This document shows, in pieces, positions 17,798 to 26,639 of a stretch of 64,000 bases of DNA. The position numbers and the translations under genes were made by a program. How positions within the stretch are numbered: the stretch's first letter is position 1; the number at the start of each line of letters is the position of its first letter. The DNA comes from Arthrobacter globiformis (GTDB lineage: Bacteria > Actinomycetota > Actinomycetes > Actinomycetales > Micrococcaceae), in contig NZ_QLNP01000062.1 of the NCBI RefSeq assembly GCF_003261175.1, positions 62,001 through 126,000 of the forward strand, written 5' to 3'. The notes beneath the pieces were generated by a model. That model searched no databases. It had not been told where the DNA came from and saw only the letters and a program-made list of their open reading frames with translations.

Positions 17798-18583
17798 TCA
17801 CCCGATGGCTTGGCTGCTGTCGTACCCCAGTGCACGGCTGGCTTCCAGTCCCGCACGGGCTACCACCGGCCCCAGCCGCTCAACATCGGCGGGCCCGATC
17901 CGCTGGGTGGGGAACCCCAGGCCCACAGCACACGCAAGCCGTCCGGCATGGTCGAACACCGGCGCGCTGATGGAGCCCACGTCCTGGTTCCGTTCCCCGA
18001 AGGCAGCGAAAAACCCCTGCCGGCGGGCAACAGCCGCCTGCTCCCGGAGCGTCTCCAGAGACACCGGGGTATCCGGCGTGAAGCCCTCGAGCCCGCGCTC
18101 GTCCAGAGCATCCCAGGCCCCGGGGTCGAACGCCAGGAAGATTTTGCCGGGGGCACCGGCATGCAGCGGCATAACCATGCCCACCATGAACGGCCGCATC
18201 ACGACGTGCCGAGTCTCGGCTACCGCAACGATGGTCCGGAAGGCCCCGTCCCGGACGTACAGGCAGGCAGTTTCGCCGGTTTCGTCGCGCAGCTGCTGCA
18301 GGACCGGCTTCACCAGCCGGACCACGTCCAGCCCGAACGTTCCCGGCGTAGCCCAGCGCACCAGCCCGATACCGATCCGGTACCGGTCGCCGTCGCGGTC
18401 CAAAAAACCTTCCCGGAGCATGTTCTGCACCAGCCGCTGGCAGGTGCTGGACGGCAGCCCCGTCTTCCGGATGATCTGCTGCAGCGTCGGCTCGGGCTCC
18501 TCCACCGAGAAACAGTCCAGAATCTCCGCCACCTTGTGCAGGACCAACAAGGGGGAAGCCCCATTTCCCGGTTCCTTCACCAC
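17798..18583 (-). CDS. IclR-family transcriptional regulator
   Basis: A 261-residue IclR protein. The N-terminal winged helix is about residues 12-75 (LQQIIRKTGLPSSTCQRLVQNMLREGFL); the effector-binding domain follows (TACLYVRDG, MPLHAGAPGKIFLAF, GSISAPVFDHAG). The start is one of two adjacent GTG codons. It is divergent from the maleate isomerase-like gene at 18760, and the gap carries tandem CCCA/TGGG sites. It most likely controls the isomerase-carrier pair, responding to a small carboxylate (inference). Confidence 0.9.
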   Translation of the reverse strand: MVKEPGNGASPLLVLHKVAEILDCFSVEEPEPTLQQIIRKTGLPSSTCQRLVQNMLREGFLDRDGDRYRIGIGLVRWATPGTFGLDVVRLVKPVLQQLRDETGETACLYVRDGAFRTIVAVAETRHVVMRPFMVGMVMPLHAGAPGKIFLAFDPGAWDALDERGLEGFTPDTPVSLETLREQAAVARRQGFFAAFGERNQDVGSISAPVFDHAGRLACAVGLGFPTQRIGPADVERLGPVVARAGLEASRALGYDSSQAIG

Positions 18584-18683
18584 TGTTCAAACGCCCCTTC
18601 AATTTTCTTACCCCGGAAGCCTCCAGCTTAGTGAGCCGGGAGCAGCGTCGGGACGTGATCCATTTGACATCCCCCATGAGTGA

Positions 18684-18716
18684 CCCACATCATGGGATTA
18701 CAACCCACTTTATGGG
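18684..18716. promoter_or_regulatory. Tandem operator-like repeats between the IclR and isomerase genes
   Basis: Two near-identical 13-base elements, CCCACATCATGGG (18684-18696) and CCCACTTTATGGG (18704-18716), are spaced exactly 20 bases apart, about two helical turns. Each is an imperfect palindrome with CCCA/TGGG ends. A degenerate third copy (CCCCCATGAGTG) lies just upstream. Likely bound by the divergent IclR regulator. Confidence 0.6.
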
Positions 18717-18759
18717 TTTGACCCAAAAACACACCCCAGCACAACGACGTGGAGAATCC

Positions 18760-19575
18760 ATGAGCACCGCAGCAGCCTGTGAAACCGCCCCCGAGCCCAA
18801 GCGCCCCGGGATGAGCCGTGTGGGACTGATCGTCCCCAGCTCCAACACCACCATGGAGACCGAGCTGCCGGAACTGTTCCGGCGCCAGGCCGAGGCAACC
18901 GGCCACAAGTACACCTTCCACTCCGCCCGCGCCGGCATGAAGAAGGTCACGCGGGAAGAACTGCTGGCCATGGTGGGCAAGGCAGCCCAGTGCGCCGAAG
19001 CGGTCTCCGACGCCGACGTGGACGTCATCGCCTACGCCTGCCTGGTTGCCGTCATGGCCCAGGGCCCCGAAGCCCACGAGGGCTCCGAGCAGGTCATCGC
19101 GGACGCCGCAGCCGCCAACGGACACCCCGCCCCGGTCACCAGCAGCGCCGGCGCCCTGGTCCGCACCCTGCATGAGATCGGCGCCCTCAAGGTCGCCATG
19201 ATCACCCCCTACATGAAGCCGCTGACCAAGATGGTGGTGGACTACATCGAGGGCTCCGGCATCACGGTGCTGGACGCCATCAGCCTCGAAGTAGCGGACA
19301 ACCTCGAAGTCGGCTGCCTTGACCCGCAGAACCTGCCCGCACTGGCCCGCAGCCTGAAGCGCGAAGGTGCGGACGCCGTCGTCCTGTCCGCCTGCGTCCA
19401 GATGCCGTCACTCGCCGCGGTCCAGGCGGTGGAGGACGAGCTCGGACTCCCCGTCATCACGGCGGCCACCGCCACCACGTACGAGATCCTCAAGGCGCTC
19501 GGCCACCAGCCCGCCATCACGGGAGCGGGCAGCCTGCTGTCCGGCACCGGCGTCCTCACTCCGACGAACGCGTAG
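18760..19575 (+). CDS. Maleate cis-trans isomerase / Asp-Glu racemase superfamily protein
   Basis: A 271-residue protein starting at the ATG with GTGGAG upstream. The superfamily's two catalytic cysteines are visible: Cys about 94 (YACLVAVM) and Cys about 212 (LSACVQMPS). The SSNTTMETE motif near residue 27 carries the substrate-carboxylate-binding Asn. Maleate isomerases convert maleate to fumarate by cysteine addition; arylmalonate decarboxylases share the fold. The adjacent dicarboxylate carrier supports a maleate-type substrate. Confidence 0.87.
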   Translation: MSTAAACETAPEPKRPGMSRVGLIVPSSNTTMETELPELFRRQAEATGHKYTFHSARAGMKKVTREELLAMVGKAAQCAEAVSDADVDVIAYACLVAVMAQGPEAHEGSEQVIADAAAANGHPAPVTSSAGALVRTLHEIGALKVAMITPYMKPLTKMVVDYIEGSGITVLDAISLEVADNLEVGCLDPQNLPALARSLKREGADAVVLSACVQMPSLAAVQAVEDELGLPVITAATATTYEILKALGHQPAITGAGSLLSGTGVLTPTNA

Positions 19576-19587
19576 GCGGCTGGCACC

Positions 19588-20973
19588 ATGTCGCTGTCAC
19601 TCATCGCGTTCCTGGTGCTGGTGGCGGCCTTCGCCGTCGGGTCCTTCACCAAGATCAACGCCGGGCTGCTGGCCACCGTCGCCGCATTCGGCGTGGGCAC
19701 CCTCCTGGCCGGCATGTCCGTCAAGGACGTCATCGGACAGTTCCCCGCCGGCCTCTTCTTCATCCTGGTGGGCGCTACCTTGTTGTTCGCCATCGTACGG
19801 ATCAACGGCACCATAGACCTGCTGGCCTACTGGGCTGAACGGCTCGCAGGCGACCGGAAGATCCTGGTCCCCATCCTGATGTTCCTGCTGACGGCAGCGC
19901 TGGCTTCGGCCGGCGCTTTCACGCCCGCCGCCATCGCCATCGTCGCCCCGGTGGGTCTGGCGCTGGGCATGCGGTTCGGCATCAGCACCCTGGCCATGGG
20001 CCTGGTCATCGTCCAGGGCGCCAACGCCGGCGCCTTCTCTCCGGTCAACCCCTTCGGTGTCCTCGGCAACAAGATGCTGGATGGCGCCGGAGCCGGTGAC
20101 GGTTCTTTCAAGCTCTATGCGTACTGCTTCGTCTTCAACGCCATCCTGGCCGTGATCGCCTACGTCCTGGTGCAGGCCATCATGAAGCGCCGGGCAGCCA
20201 AGGCAGACGCACGCCACGCGGACGGCGGTGACACTGCTGTTAAGAACGACGGCGGCGCTGACGCACCCGAAGCAAACGGCGCTTCAGGCTCCGGCGGCGC
20301 CGGAACGGGCGTACTCACCGCACCGGCACAGACCACTGTGACCGCCAGAACCAGGACCACCCCGGAGAAGGTGGCCGCCACCCCCATGCGAATCCTCACG
20401 CTGGTGGGCATCGCCTCCCTGCTGGTGCTCACCACCGTCCTGGGACTTGATGTCGGTGTCGCCTCGCTGGTCATCGCCGCGGTACTGATCGTCCTGGACT
20501 CCAACGTGCAGAAGCCGGCGGTGGAAAGCATGCCGTGGTCGGCCATTATCCTGGTCACCGGCATCGTCACCTACGTGGGCATGCTGGAGAAAATGGGTGC
20601 GCTGAAGGAACTCCAGGAAGGCATCGCCGGCCTGGGCAACAGTTCCCTCGCAGCCCTGATCGCCAGCTACGTGGTGGCCATCGTTTCAGCCTTCGCCTCC
20701 ACCACCGGAACCCTGGGCGTCATCAGTCCCGTAGTCGTGCCCATCGCCATGGACCCGCTGCTCACCCCCGTCGGCGTGGTCACGGCCATCGCCATCAGCT
20801 CCTCCGTGGTTGACGTCAGCCCCATGTCCACCAGCGGCGCCCTGCTGATGGCCAGCGCCCAGCCCAAGGACGAGCGGATGTTCTTCCGCGCGCTGCTGCT
20901 GTGGGCCATCGCGATGATCGGCGTGGTGCCGCTCCTCGTCTGGTTCCTGTTCGTCCAGCTCGGACTCGGCTAA
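19588..20973 (+). CDS. MatC-type dicarboxylate carrier (malonate/maleate uptake family)
   Basis: A 461-residue membrane protein with about 12 hydrophobic segments. The N-terminal half fits the MatC N-terminal family and the C-terminal half (SMPWSAIILVTGIVTYVGML, SSSVVDVSPMSTSGALL) resembles ion-transporter-superfamily dicarboxylate carriers. A hydrophilic linker of about 60 residues (roughly 205-265) rich in Gly, Ala and Asp separates the halves. It begins 12 bases after the isomerase stop, so the pair is an operon: uptake plus isomerisation of a C4 dicarboxylate. Confidence 0.87.
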   Translation: MSLSLIAFLVLVAAFAVGSFTKINAGLLATVAAFGVGTLLAGMSVKDVIGQFPAGLFFILVGATLLFAIVRINGTIDLLAYWAERLAGDRKILVPILMFLLTAALASAGAFTPAAIAIVAPVGLALGMRFGISTLAMGLVIVQGANAGAFSPVNPFGVLGNKMLDGAGAGDGSFKLYAYCFVFNAILAVIAYVLVQAIMKRRAAKADARHADGGDTAVKNDGGADAPEANGASGSGGAGTGVLTAPAQTTVTARTRTTPEKVAATPMRILTLVGIASLLVLTTVLGLDVGVASLVIAAVLIVLDSNVQKPAVESMPWSAIILVTGIVTYVGMLEKMGALKELQEGIAGLGNSSLAALIASYVVAIVSAFASTTGTLGVISPVVVPIAMDPLLTPVGVVTAIAISSSVVDVSPMSTSGALLMASAQPKDERMFFRALLLWAIAMIGVVPLLVWFLFVQLGLG

Positions 20974-20989
20974 AAGCCCCGGGCTGAAG

Positions 20990-21030
20990 GGAGAGGGACG
21001 TCCTGGTCGGGCGTCCCTTTCTCTTTCCCA
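20990..21030. terminator. Terminator between convergent carrier and flavin reductase genes
   Basis: AGGGACG (20994-21000) pairs with CGTCCCT (21012-21018), extended by purine/pyrimidine complementarity and followed by a TTTCTCTTT run. It lies between the carrier stop and the convergent gene ending at 21052. Confidence 0.6.
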
Positions 21031-21051
21031 CGCAACGCGGGCCGGCTGGCC

Positions 21052-21672
21052 CTAGACGTTGGGACGGAAATGGCCGGGCCAGTCCTTCAGCCGGATGCGG
21101 GTCAGGTCCTGGATGTCGCCGAGCGTGCCCCACTCATCCAGCCCCAGCCGGGCCAGTGGCTCCAGCAGGTCGATCCGCGGGTGGCTTCCATCGAGCACGG
21201 CATCGCTCACGGCGGCATGGGACACTTCACCGAAAACCAGGGTGGAGTCCCCCATCGGCAGCACGGAATGGAGGCGGCATTCCAGCACCGCCGGTGATTC
21301 CTTAACGCGCGGCGCAGCTACGGTGAGGCTCGGCTCCCGGGTCAGGCCGGCGGCATCGAACTCGCTGACGTGCGGCGGGAAGTTGGTGCCGGTGGCGTTG
21401 ACCTCTTCCAAGAGTGCGGCCGGGGCCAGGTTGACGACAAATTCTCCGGACGCGGTGATGTTGCGGAGCGAATCCTTCTCGCCCACCGACGTGAACTGCA
21501 CGATGGGCGGGTTGGTTGAGGCTACGGTGAAAAAGGAGTGCGGGGCCACGTTGTCAACGCCCTCCGGAGAAACGCTCGAAACCCACGCGATGGGCCGGGG
21601 CACCACCACTGCGGTAAGCAGCCGGTAGAAATCGCGGGCGGACGTCGCCGTGGGACTGAAATCAGTTCGCAT
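21052..21672 (-). CDS. Flavin reductase-like FMN-binding split-barrel protein
   Basis: A 206-residue protein of the flavin reductase/DIM6 family. PRPIAWVSSVSPEGVDNVAPHSFF is the FMN-binding start of the split barrel, and ITASGEFVVNL is the typical second strand pair. It probably reduces FMN or acts as an FMN-dependent oxidoreductase supplying a partner monooxygenase, but none is adjacent. It is divergent from the haloacid dehalogenase gene at 21715. Confidence 0.88.
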   Translation of the reverse strand: MRTDFSPTATSARDFYRLLTAVVVPRPIAWVSSVSPEGVDNVAPHSFFTVASTNPPIVQFTSVGEKDSLRNITASGEFVVNLAPAALLEEVNATGTNFPPHVSEFDAAGLTREPSLTVAAPRVKESPAVLECRLHSVLPMGDSTLVFGEVSHAAVSDAVLDGSHPRIDLLEPLARLGLDEWGTLGDIQDLTRIRLKDWPGHFRPNV

Positions 21673-21714
21673 GCTGCCAGACTAACCGGCGCAGCAGCCA
21701 GGAAAGGACACAGC

Positions 21715-22461
21715 ATGAGTTTCCAGCCGTACCGTTCACCATCCACCGGATGCCCGGTGCGCGCAGTCCTCTTCGACACCTTCGGGACCGTGGTGGACTG
21801 GCGCACCGGCGTGGCACGGGAGGTGGCAGCTTTCGCCACGGCACAAGGGGTTGCCCTCGACGCGTACGCGTTCGCCGACCGCTGGCGGGCCCTCTACCAG
21901 CCGGCCATGGAAGCCATCCGCTCCGGACAGCGCAGCTTCACAAAGCTGGACACACTCCACCGCGAAAACCTTGATGAGGCCCTCCGGCATCACGGCATCA
22001 AACCGGAACGGGTTTCCAGGCAGACCCTGGCGGAGCTGAACAAATCCTGGCACCGGCTGCCGCCGTGGCCGGACAGCGTGGCGGGCCTGGCAACGATCCG
22101 TCGCCACTACATCGTGGGGCCGCTGTCCAATGGCAACACCTCACTGCTGCTGGACATGGCCAGGAACGCCGGCCTGCCGTGGGATGTCATCATCGGTTCG
22201 GACATGACGCGCACCTACAAGCCGTTGCCCCAGGCCTACCTCCGGACGGCGGAGTTCCTTGACCTCCACCCGGGGGAGGTGATGCTCGCGGCGGCCCACA
22301 ACAATGATCTGCACGCTGCCAGGGAAGTGGGCCTGGCGACGGCGTTCGTGGCCCGCCCCACCGAACACGGCCCCGGCCAGGTGAAGGACCTGGCTCCGGA
22401 AGGCGACTGGGACCTTGCAGCGTCAAGCGTCACTGAACTGGCGGACCTGCTCGGGGCCTGA
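21715..22461 (+). CDS. HAD hydrolase, haloacid dehalogenase type II
   Basis: A 248-residue enzyme from the ATG with GGAAAGGA upstream. Motif I is LFDTFGTVVDW with nucleophile Asp about 21. PLSNGNTSLL is the Ser/Asn motif, TYKPLPQAY carries the Lys, and AAHNNDLHAAR is the dehalogenase-type motif that replaces the usual Asp pair. This fits L-2-haloacid dehalogenases, which hydrolyse 2-haloacids to D-2-hydroxyacids. Substrate is not certain from sequence. Confidence 0.9.
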   Translation: MSFQPYRSPSTGCPVRAVLFDTFGTVVDWRTGVAREVAAFATAQGVALDAYAFADRWRALYQPAMEAIRSGQRSFTKLDTLHRENLDEALRHHGIKPERVSRQTLAELNKSWHRLPPWPDSVAGLATIRRHYIVGPLSNGNTSLLLDMARNAGLPWDVIIGSDMTRTYKPLPQAYLRTAEFLDLHPGEVMLAAAHNNDLHAAREVGLATAFVARPTEHGPGQVKDLAPEGDWDLAASSVTELADLLGA

Positions 22462-22504
22462 AACCGTTTGCGCAACAGACGCGCCAGACCTTGCACGGGG
22501 GACG

Positions 22505-23419
22505 CTACGCTGCCGCGGGGAACGCCCCTGCCCCTGCCAGCCCTGACCGCGGGTCCGTACCGACTATGCCGCAGATCCAGCGGCCCAGTTCCGTCGCCTT
22601 CTGCACGTCAATGCCTGTCTGGAACCCGGCGCGCCCGAGCATCCATGCGAGGTCCTCAGTGGAGACATTGCCCGCTGCGCCGGGAGCGAACGGGCATCCT
22701 CCGAGACCGCCAACGCTGCTGTCGAACACGTCGACGCCCGATGCCATGGCCGCATAAGTGTTGGCCAGCGCAGTATGGCGGGTCTCATGAAGGTGCGCCC
22801 TCAGCTGCAGGCCGGTTTCCTCGCGCAGCCTGGCGAAAGTCTCGCCGACCTGCCACGGCACGGCGCACCCGATAGTGTCCGCCAACGCGACTTCCGCCAG
22901 ATTCGCGCGACCCATCGCACTGCGGACGACGTCGAGAGTCTGTTCCATCGGGACGTCACCTTGGTAGGGGCAGCCAAAGGCAACGGCCGCGGTAACGCTG
23001 AGCGGAATGGATGCCGAGGCAGCGATGTCCGACACTTCCTCCAGAGCCGCGAGAGCCGCCGCAACAGTGGTGTTCTGGTTGGCGGCGGCGAACGCATCAG
23101 TCACCGGGAGCACGTAGTTCATCTCGTCCACCCCGGCGTCGACGGCACGGACGGCACCCCTGGTGTTTAGCACCAGGCCGATGTAGCTCACGGCGCCGGT
23201 GCGCGGGACCGCTGCCATGACGGCGTCGGCATCGGCCATCTGGGGAACAGCCTTGGGGTTCACAAAACTGACGGCTTCGATCCGCCGGGCACCCATCCGG
23301 ATCAGCTCTTCGATGAGCCGGACCTTGTCCTTCGTGCTCACGGGGGTCTTCTCGTTCTGCAGGCCATCGCGCGGGCTGACGTCCACGATCGAGACGGGCC
23401 TGGTTCCATGGGCGAACAT
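22505..23419 (-). CDS. mvaB: Hydroxymethylglutaryl-CoA lyase family protein
   Basis: A 304-residue TIM-barrel lyase. The family start DVSPRDGLQNE (Arg17, Asp18) carries the catalytic Arg and a metal ligand. HLHETRH (His209, His211) binds the metal, and GGCPFAPGAAGN holds the catalytic Cys242. It cleaves a 3-hydroxyacyl-CoA: HMG-CoA to acetoacetate plus acetyl-CoA, or, in relatives, (R)-citramalyl-CoA to pyruvate plus acetyl-CoA. Its start overlaps the CoA-transferase stop by one base. That coupling favours a substrate activated by CoA transfer rather than leucine breakdown, since no isovaleryl or methylcrotonyl genes are present. Confidence 0.88.
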   Translation of the reverse strand: MFAHGTRPVSIVDVSPRDGLQNEKTPVSTKDKVRLIEELIRMGARRIEAVSFVNPKAVPQMADADAVMAAVPRTGAVSYIGLVLNTRGAVRAVDAGVDEMNYVLPVTDAFAAANQNTTVAAALAALEEVSDIAASASIPLSVTAAVAFGCPYQGDVPMEQTLDVVRSAMGRANLAEVALADTIGCAVPWQVGETFARLREETGLQLRAHLHETRHTALANTYAAMASGVDVFDSSVGGLGGCPFAPGAAGNVSTEDLAWMLGRAGFQTGIDVQKATELGRWICGIVGTDPRSGLAGAGAFPAAA

Positions 23420-24738
23420 CAGATTGCTCCTTCGTTGCGCGCATTCTGCAACTCTTCGTCGGTCAGGTCCAGGAGACCCTGGTACACATCGGCATTGTGG
23501 GATCCATGCGCCAGAGGCCCGTTCCAGCTGATCCGGCCGGCGGAGCGGGTGAGCTTGGGGACGATTCCCGGCTGGACCACGGCACCCAGCTCGTCGTCAG
23601 CCACTTCCACAAGCATGTCCCGGGCCTTGAGCTGCGGGTCCTCGAAGATATCTTCAACAGTGCTCACGGTGCTGTTTGGAACACCGTCTTCATCGAGCAG
23701 GCTGACCAGCTCGCCGGCGGTGTAGTGCCCCGCCCAGTCGGCGATGATTCCTTCGAGCTCCTCCTGGTTGCGGCCACGCTGCGCATGGTCGCGGTATTTC
23801 GGGTCCTCAGCGAGGCCGGGCATCCCCATCGCTTTGGCCAGGCGCACGAAGACCGAGTCCTGATTGGCCGCGATGACAACCCACTTGCCGTCGCTGGAGC
23901 GGAAGATGTTCGACGGCGCTATTCCCTTGAGTCCCGAGCCGCTGGGTCCGGGAACAATACCGGCGGCGGCGTAGTCGGGCACAGCGCTCTCCAGCAGCGA
24001 AAAGCACGCCTCAACGAGCGACACATCGACCACCTGGCCGGTCCCTCCGCGGGCATCCCGCCAGTAGAGTGCCAGCAGGATCCCCTGCAGGGCATACAGC
24101 GAGCCGAGACTGTCGCCCAGGGAGATACCTGTGCGGGGTGGCGGCTGGTCGGGGTAGCCGTTCAGGTGCCGCAATCCGCTGCGCGCCTCAGCGACGGACG
24201 CATAACCCGGCTTTGACGCTTCCGGACCAGTCTGTCCGTATCCGGAGACCCGGGCAATGATGAGGCCGGGATTGATTTTCCACAGCTCTTCAGGGCCGAG
24301 GCCAAGCTTTTCCATGGTGCCCGGGCGGAAGTTCTCCAGGATGACGTCTGCTTCCTTGCAGAGCTCAAGAAAGAGCTCCCGGCCCCGCGGGGCTTTGAGG
24401 TCCAGGGTGACGCACTTTTTGCCACGGGACTGCACGGACCACCACAGGGTGTGGTCCTTGACCCGCGCGCGGCCCCATTCGCGCATGGGATCCGGCCTGT
24501 CCGGTGATTCGACCTTGATGACTTCGGCGCCGAAGTCGGCCATCTGCCGTCCCGCGAAAGGGCCGGCGATCAGAGATCCCAGTTCGAGGACCCGCACTCC
24601 GGCCAGCGGGCCCGCACCATCACCCGTGATTGTGGTCCTGTTTGCAGTGGCTGATACTGCTTCTTCAGCCGGCCTGCGGCCGCCCTCGTCCGCGGCGTCC
24701 TTGCCGCGCTTCGCTGTGCCGGTTTCGTAAACCTTCAT
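23419..24738 (-). CDS. CaiB/BaiF (class III) CoA-transferase
   Basis: A class III CoA-transferase of 439 residues. It has an unusual hydrophilic N-terminal extension of about 45 residues before the family start LAGVRVLELGSLIAGPFAGRQMADFGAEVIKVE. Further family stretches are WWSVQSRGKKCVTLDL and VILENFRPGTMEKLGLG. It moves CoA from a donor acyl-CoA to a carboxylic acid. Start: ATG 24738, with an in-frame TTG just before it and AGGAG 11 bases upstream. First gene of a two-gene unit with the lyase. Confidence 0.9.
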   Translation of the reverse strand: MKVYETGTAKRGKDAADEGGRRPAEEAVSATANRTTITGDGAGPLAGVRVLELGSLIAGPFAGRQMADFGAEVIKVESPDRPDPMREWGRARVKDHTLWWSVQSRGKKCVTLDLKAPRGRELFLELCKEADVILENFRPGTMEKLGLGPEELWKINPGLIIARVSGYGQTGPEASKPGYASVAEARSGLRHLNGYPDQPPPRTGISLGDSLGSLYALQGILLALYWRDARGGTGQVVDVSLVEACFSLLESAVPDYAAAGIVPGPSGSGLKGIAPSNIFRSSDGKWVVIAANQDSVFVRLAKAMGMPGLAEDPKYRDHAQRGRNQEELEGIIADWAGHYTAGELVSLLDEDGVPNSTVSTVEDIFEDPQLKARDMLVEVADDELGAVVQPGIVPKLTRSAGRISWNGPLAHGSHNADVYQGLLDLTDEELQNARNEGAI

Positions 24739-24850
24739 CAAATCTCAACTCCTGATTCCTGATGCGGACCCGGTGGGCGCCGTACACGCGGACGGGCGGT
24801 CCAGGACGCTCCGTCGCACGGGAACCAGTATGCACTCATCTCTTCATGTT

Positions 24851-24866
24851 GTGAATATAAAATCAC
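24851..24866. promoter_or_regulatory. Operator-like palindrome upstream of the CoA-transferase gene
   Basis: GTGAATATAAAATCAC is an inverted repeat (GTGA/TCAC) in an AT-rich spot about 115 bases upstream of the CoA-transferase start, touching the stop of the IclR gene. It could be the site through which IclR controls the CoA-transferase/lyase unit. Weak evidence: a single element. Confidence 0.35.
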
Positions 24867-25654
24867 GATATGGGTACTTCCTCGGAGGGAAGGCTCCCTC
24901 CGATCAGCCGGGTACCTTCGGCGGCCGCGGCCACGACGGGCTCTATCCAGGAGGCGCACACGTCGTAGGGCATCCTCATGGTGGGCCCCATCACGGTCAG
25001 CGCACCGTAGAGCTCAGCCTGCGGACCGAAGATCGGAACGGACAGGCCACTGGCCCCGGAAACCCGCTCCCCGGTGGTGATGGCGAAACCGTCGGCACGG
25101 GTCTTGGTGACGGCAGCATCAAGGCTTGCCGCGTCCGTGATGGTCTGGTTGGTGATGGACCGGAGCCCTGACCCGTAGACCCTTTCCGCCAGGTCGGTGT
25201 TCCAGGCGAGCAGCACACGGCCTGCCGAACCGGCGTGGATCGGCATGATGTCGCCGACCTCGACCGCCCTTCGAAGAACGCGCCGGGTCTCGGCCAACGC
25301 GACGCAGACCCTACTTCCCTGCGATTCCCTAAAAATGCAGACCGTCTCGCCCAGCTCATCCCGCAATCGCCGAATCACGGGCGTCAGCAGTTCCAGGAAG
25401 TCAAGACCCTGCCGGGCGGGCGCCGCCCAGTGGGCCATGCGTATCCCGATCCGGAAATGGTCACCGCGCCGGTCGAGCATTCCCTCGTGCACCATGTTGG
25501 TCACCAGGCGCTGCACCGTGGAGTGAGGCAGACCGGTCTCCGCCCGTAATTCGGCGAGGCTCATTTCAGGCCGGATCAGCGAAAAGGCATCCAGGATGGA
25601 CGTGATCTTCTTTAGTACCAGCAACGGGGCGGCGGCGTTTTCGGTTGCGCTCAT
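24863..25654 (-). CDS. IclR-family transcriptional regulator
   Basis: A 263-residue IclR protein similar in layout to the one at 17798. The winged helix is about residues 15-75 (LAELRAETGLPHSTVQRLVTNMVHEGML); the effector domain follows (TVCIFRESQG, MPIHAGSAGRVLLAW, GLSVPIFGPQAE). It lies between the leftward CoA-transferase/lyase genes and the rightward importer-hydratase genes, so it probably coordinates both. Confidence 0.9.
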   Translation of the reverse strand: MSATENAAAPLLVLKKITSILDAFSLIRPEMSLAELRAETGLPHSTVQRLVTNMVHEGMLDRRGDHFRIGIRMAHWAAPARQGLDFLELLTPVIRRLRDELGETVCIFRESQGSRVCVALAETRRVLRRAVEVGDIMPIHAGSAGRVLLAWNTDLAERVYGSGLRSITNQTITDAASLDAAVTKTRADGFAITTGERVSGASGLSVPIFGPQAELYGALTVMGPTMRMPYDVCASWIEPVVAAAAEGTRLIGGSLPSEEVPIS

Positions 25655-25724
25655 GGGTCTATCCCGGTTCCTTCTTCTCCCAGGGCGGGGCAGCGGCTAT
25701 TCGCAGCCCCCTTGTAGTGTGACA

Positions 25725-25747
25725 GACGTTACTGTTAGCCTAACGTC
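25725..25747. promoter_or_regulatory. Inverted repeat in the IclR/ABC importer promoter region
   Basis: GACGTTA (25725-25731) and TAACGTC (25741-25747) form a perfect 7-bp inverted repeat with a 9-base spacer in the 139-base divergent gap. This is placed well for autoregulation and control of the importer operon. Probably an IclR site; not the same sequence as the palindrome at 24851. Confidence 0.45.
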
Positions 25748-25793
25748 CACTATATGGCCATCGACTCACAATGTGGTTAGCGGGAGAACAGCA

Positions 25794-26639
25794 ATGACGC
25801 ACCCCTTACAGCCTGAACCTTCGAAGTTCGCGGTTGAGCTCAACGGATGCACCAAGGAGTTTGCAACTCCCGGCGGCGGATCGTACTTCGCGGTCCGGGA
25901 CATCGACCTCAAGGTTGAGCCCGGACGGTTTGTTTCCATCGTCGGGCCGACGGGATCGGGCAAGTCCACCATCCTCAACATGGCTGCGGGACTCCTGAAT
26001 CCTTCCTCCGGCACTGTCCACAGCTTCGGTGAGGCCGTCCACGGGGTGAACCGCCGCGCCTCCTACATGTTCCAGCAGGACGCCCTGCTGCCATGGAAGT
26101 CGGTCATAGACAACGTCAGCCTCGGGCTCACCATGGCCGGGGTCTCCAAGGCCGAGGCCTACGACGAGTCCCGCCGCTGGCTTGAGAAGGTGGGATTGAA
26201 GAACTTCGCTGACCGGTACCCCCACCAGCTCTCCGGCGGCATGCGCAAGCGCACCGCAGTTGCCCAGGCCTGGATCGTGAACCCGGACATTTTGCTGATG
26301 GACGAGCCTTTCTCCGCGCTCGACGTACAGACGCGGCAGATCATGGAGAACGAACTCCTCCAGCTCTGGCAGGAATCGGACAAGGCCGTCGTGTTCATCA
26401 CCCACGACCTGGACGAGGCCATTGCCCTGTCCGACGAGGTGGTCATCCTCGGGGCCGGACCGGGCAGCACCGTCGTCGGCAGCTACGAGATCGACATCCC
26501 CCGCCCGCGCGACCTCCTTGATATCCGGGACGATCCCAAATTCGTCGAACTCCACAGGGAAATCTGGGGGCGCCTCAAGGTTGAGGTATCCAAGACCTAC
26601 GAATCAGCACGGGAAGAGGAAGAGAGCGACGCAGCATGA
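25794..26639 (+). CDS. ABC transporter ATP-binding protein (nitrate/sulfonate/taurine-type importer)
   Basis: A 281-residue ATPase with Walker A GPTGSGKST (about 51-59), a Q-loop in MFQQDALLPW, signature LSGGMRKR, Walker B ILLMDEPF and the H-loop FITHDLDEA. The layout matches SsuB/TauB-type subunits. The start has CGGGAGAA upstream, and the frame to its left is not coding-like. Its stop overlaps the permease start (ATGA). It energises the importer formed with the next two genes. Confidence 0.92.
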   Translation: MTHPLQPEPSKFAVELNGCTKEFATPGGGSYFAVRDIDLKVEPGRFVSIVGPTGSGKSTILNMAAGLLNPSSGTVHSFGEAVHGVNRRASYMFQQDALLPWKSVIDNVSLGLTMAGVSKAEAYDESRRWLEKVGLKNFADRYPHQLSGGMRKRTAVAQAWIVNPDILLMDEPFSALDVQTRQIMENELLQLWQESDKAVVFITHDLDEAIALSDEVVILGAGPGSTVVGSYEIDIPRPRDLLDIRDDPKFVELHREIWGRLKVEVSKTYESAREEEESDAA

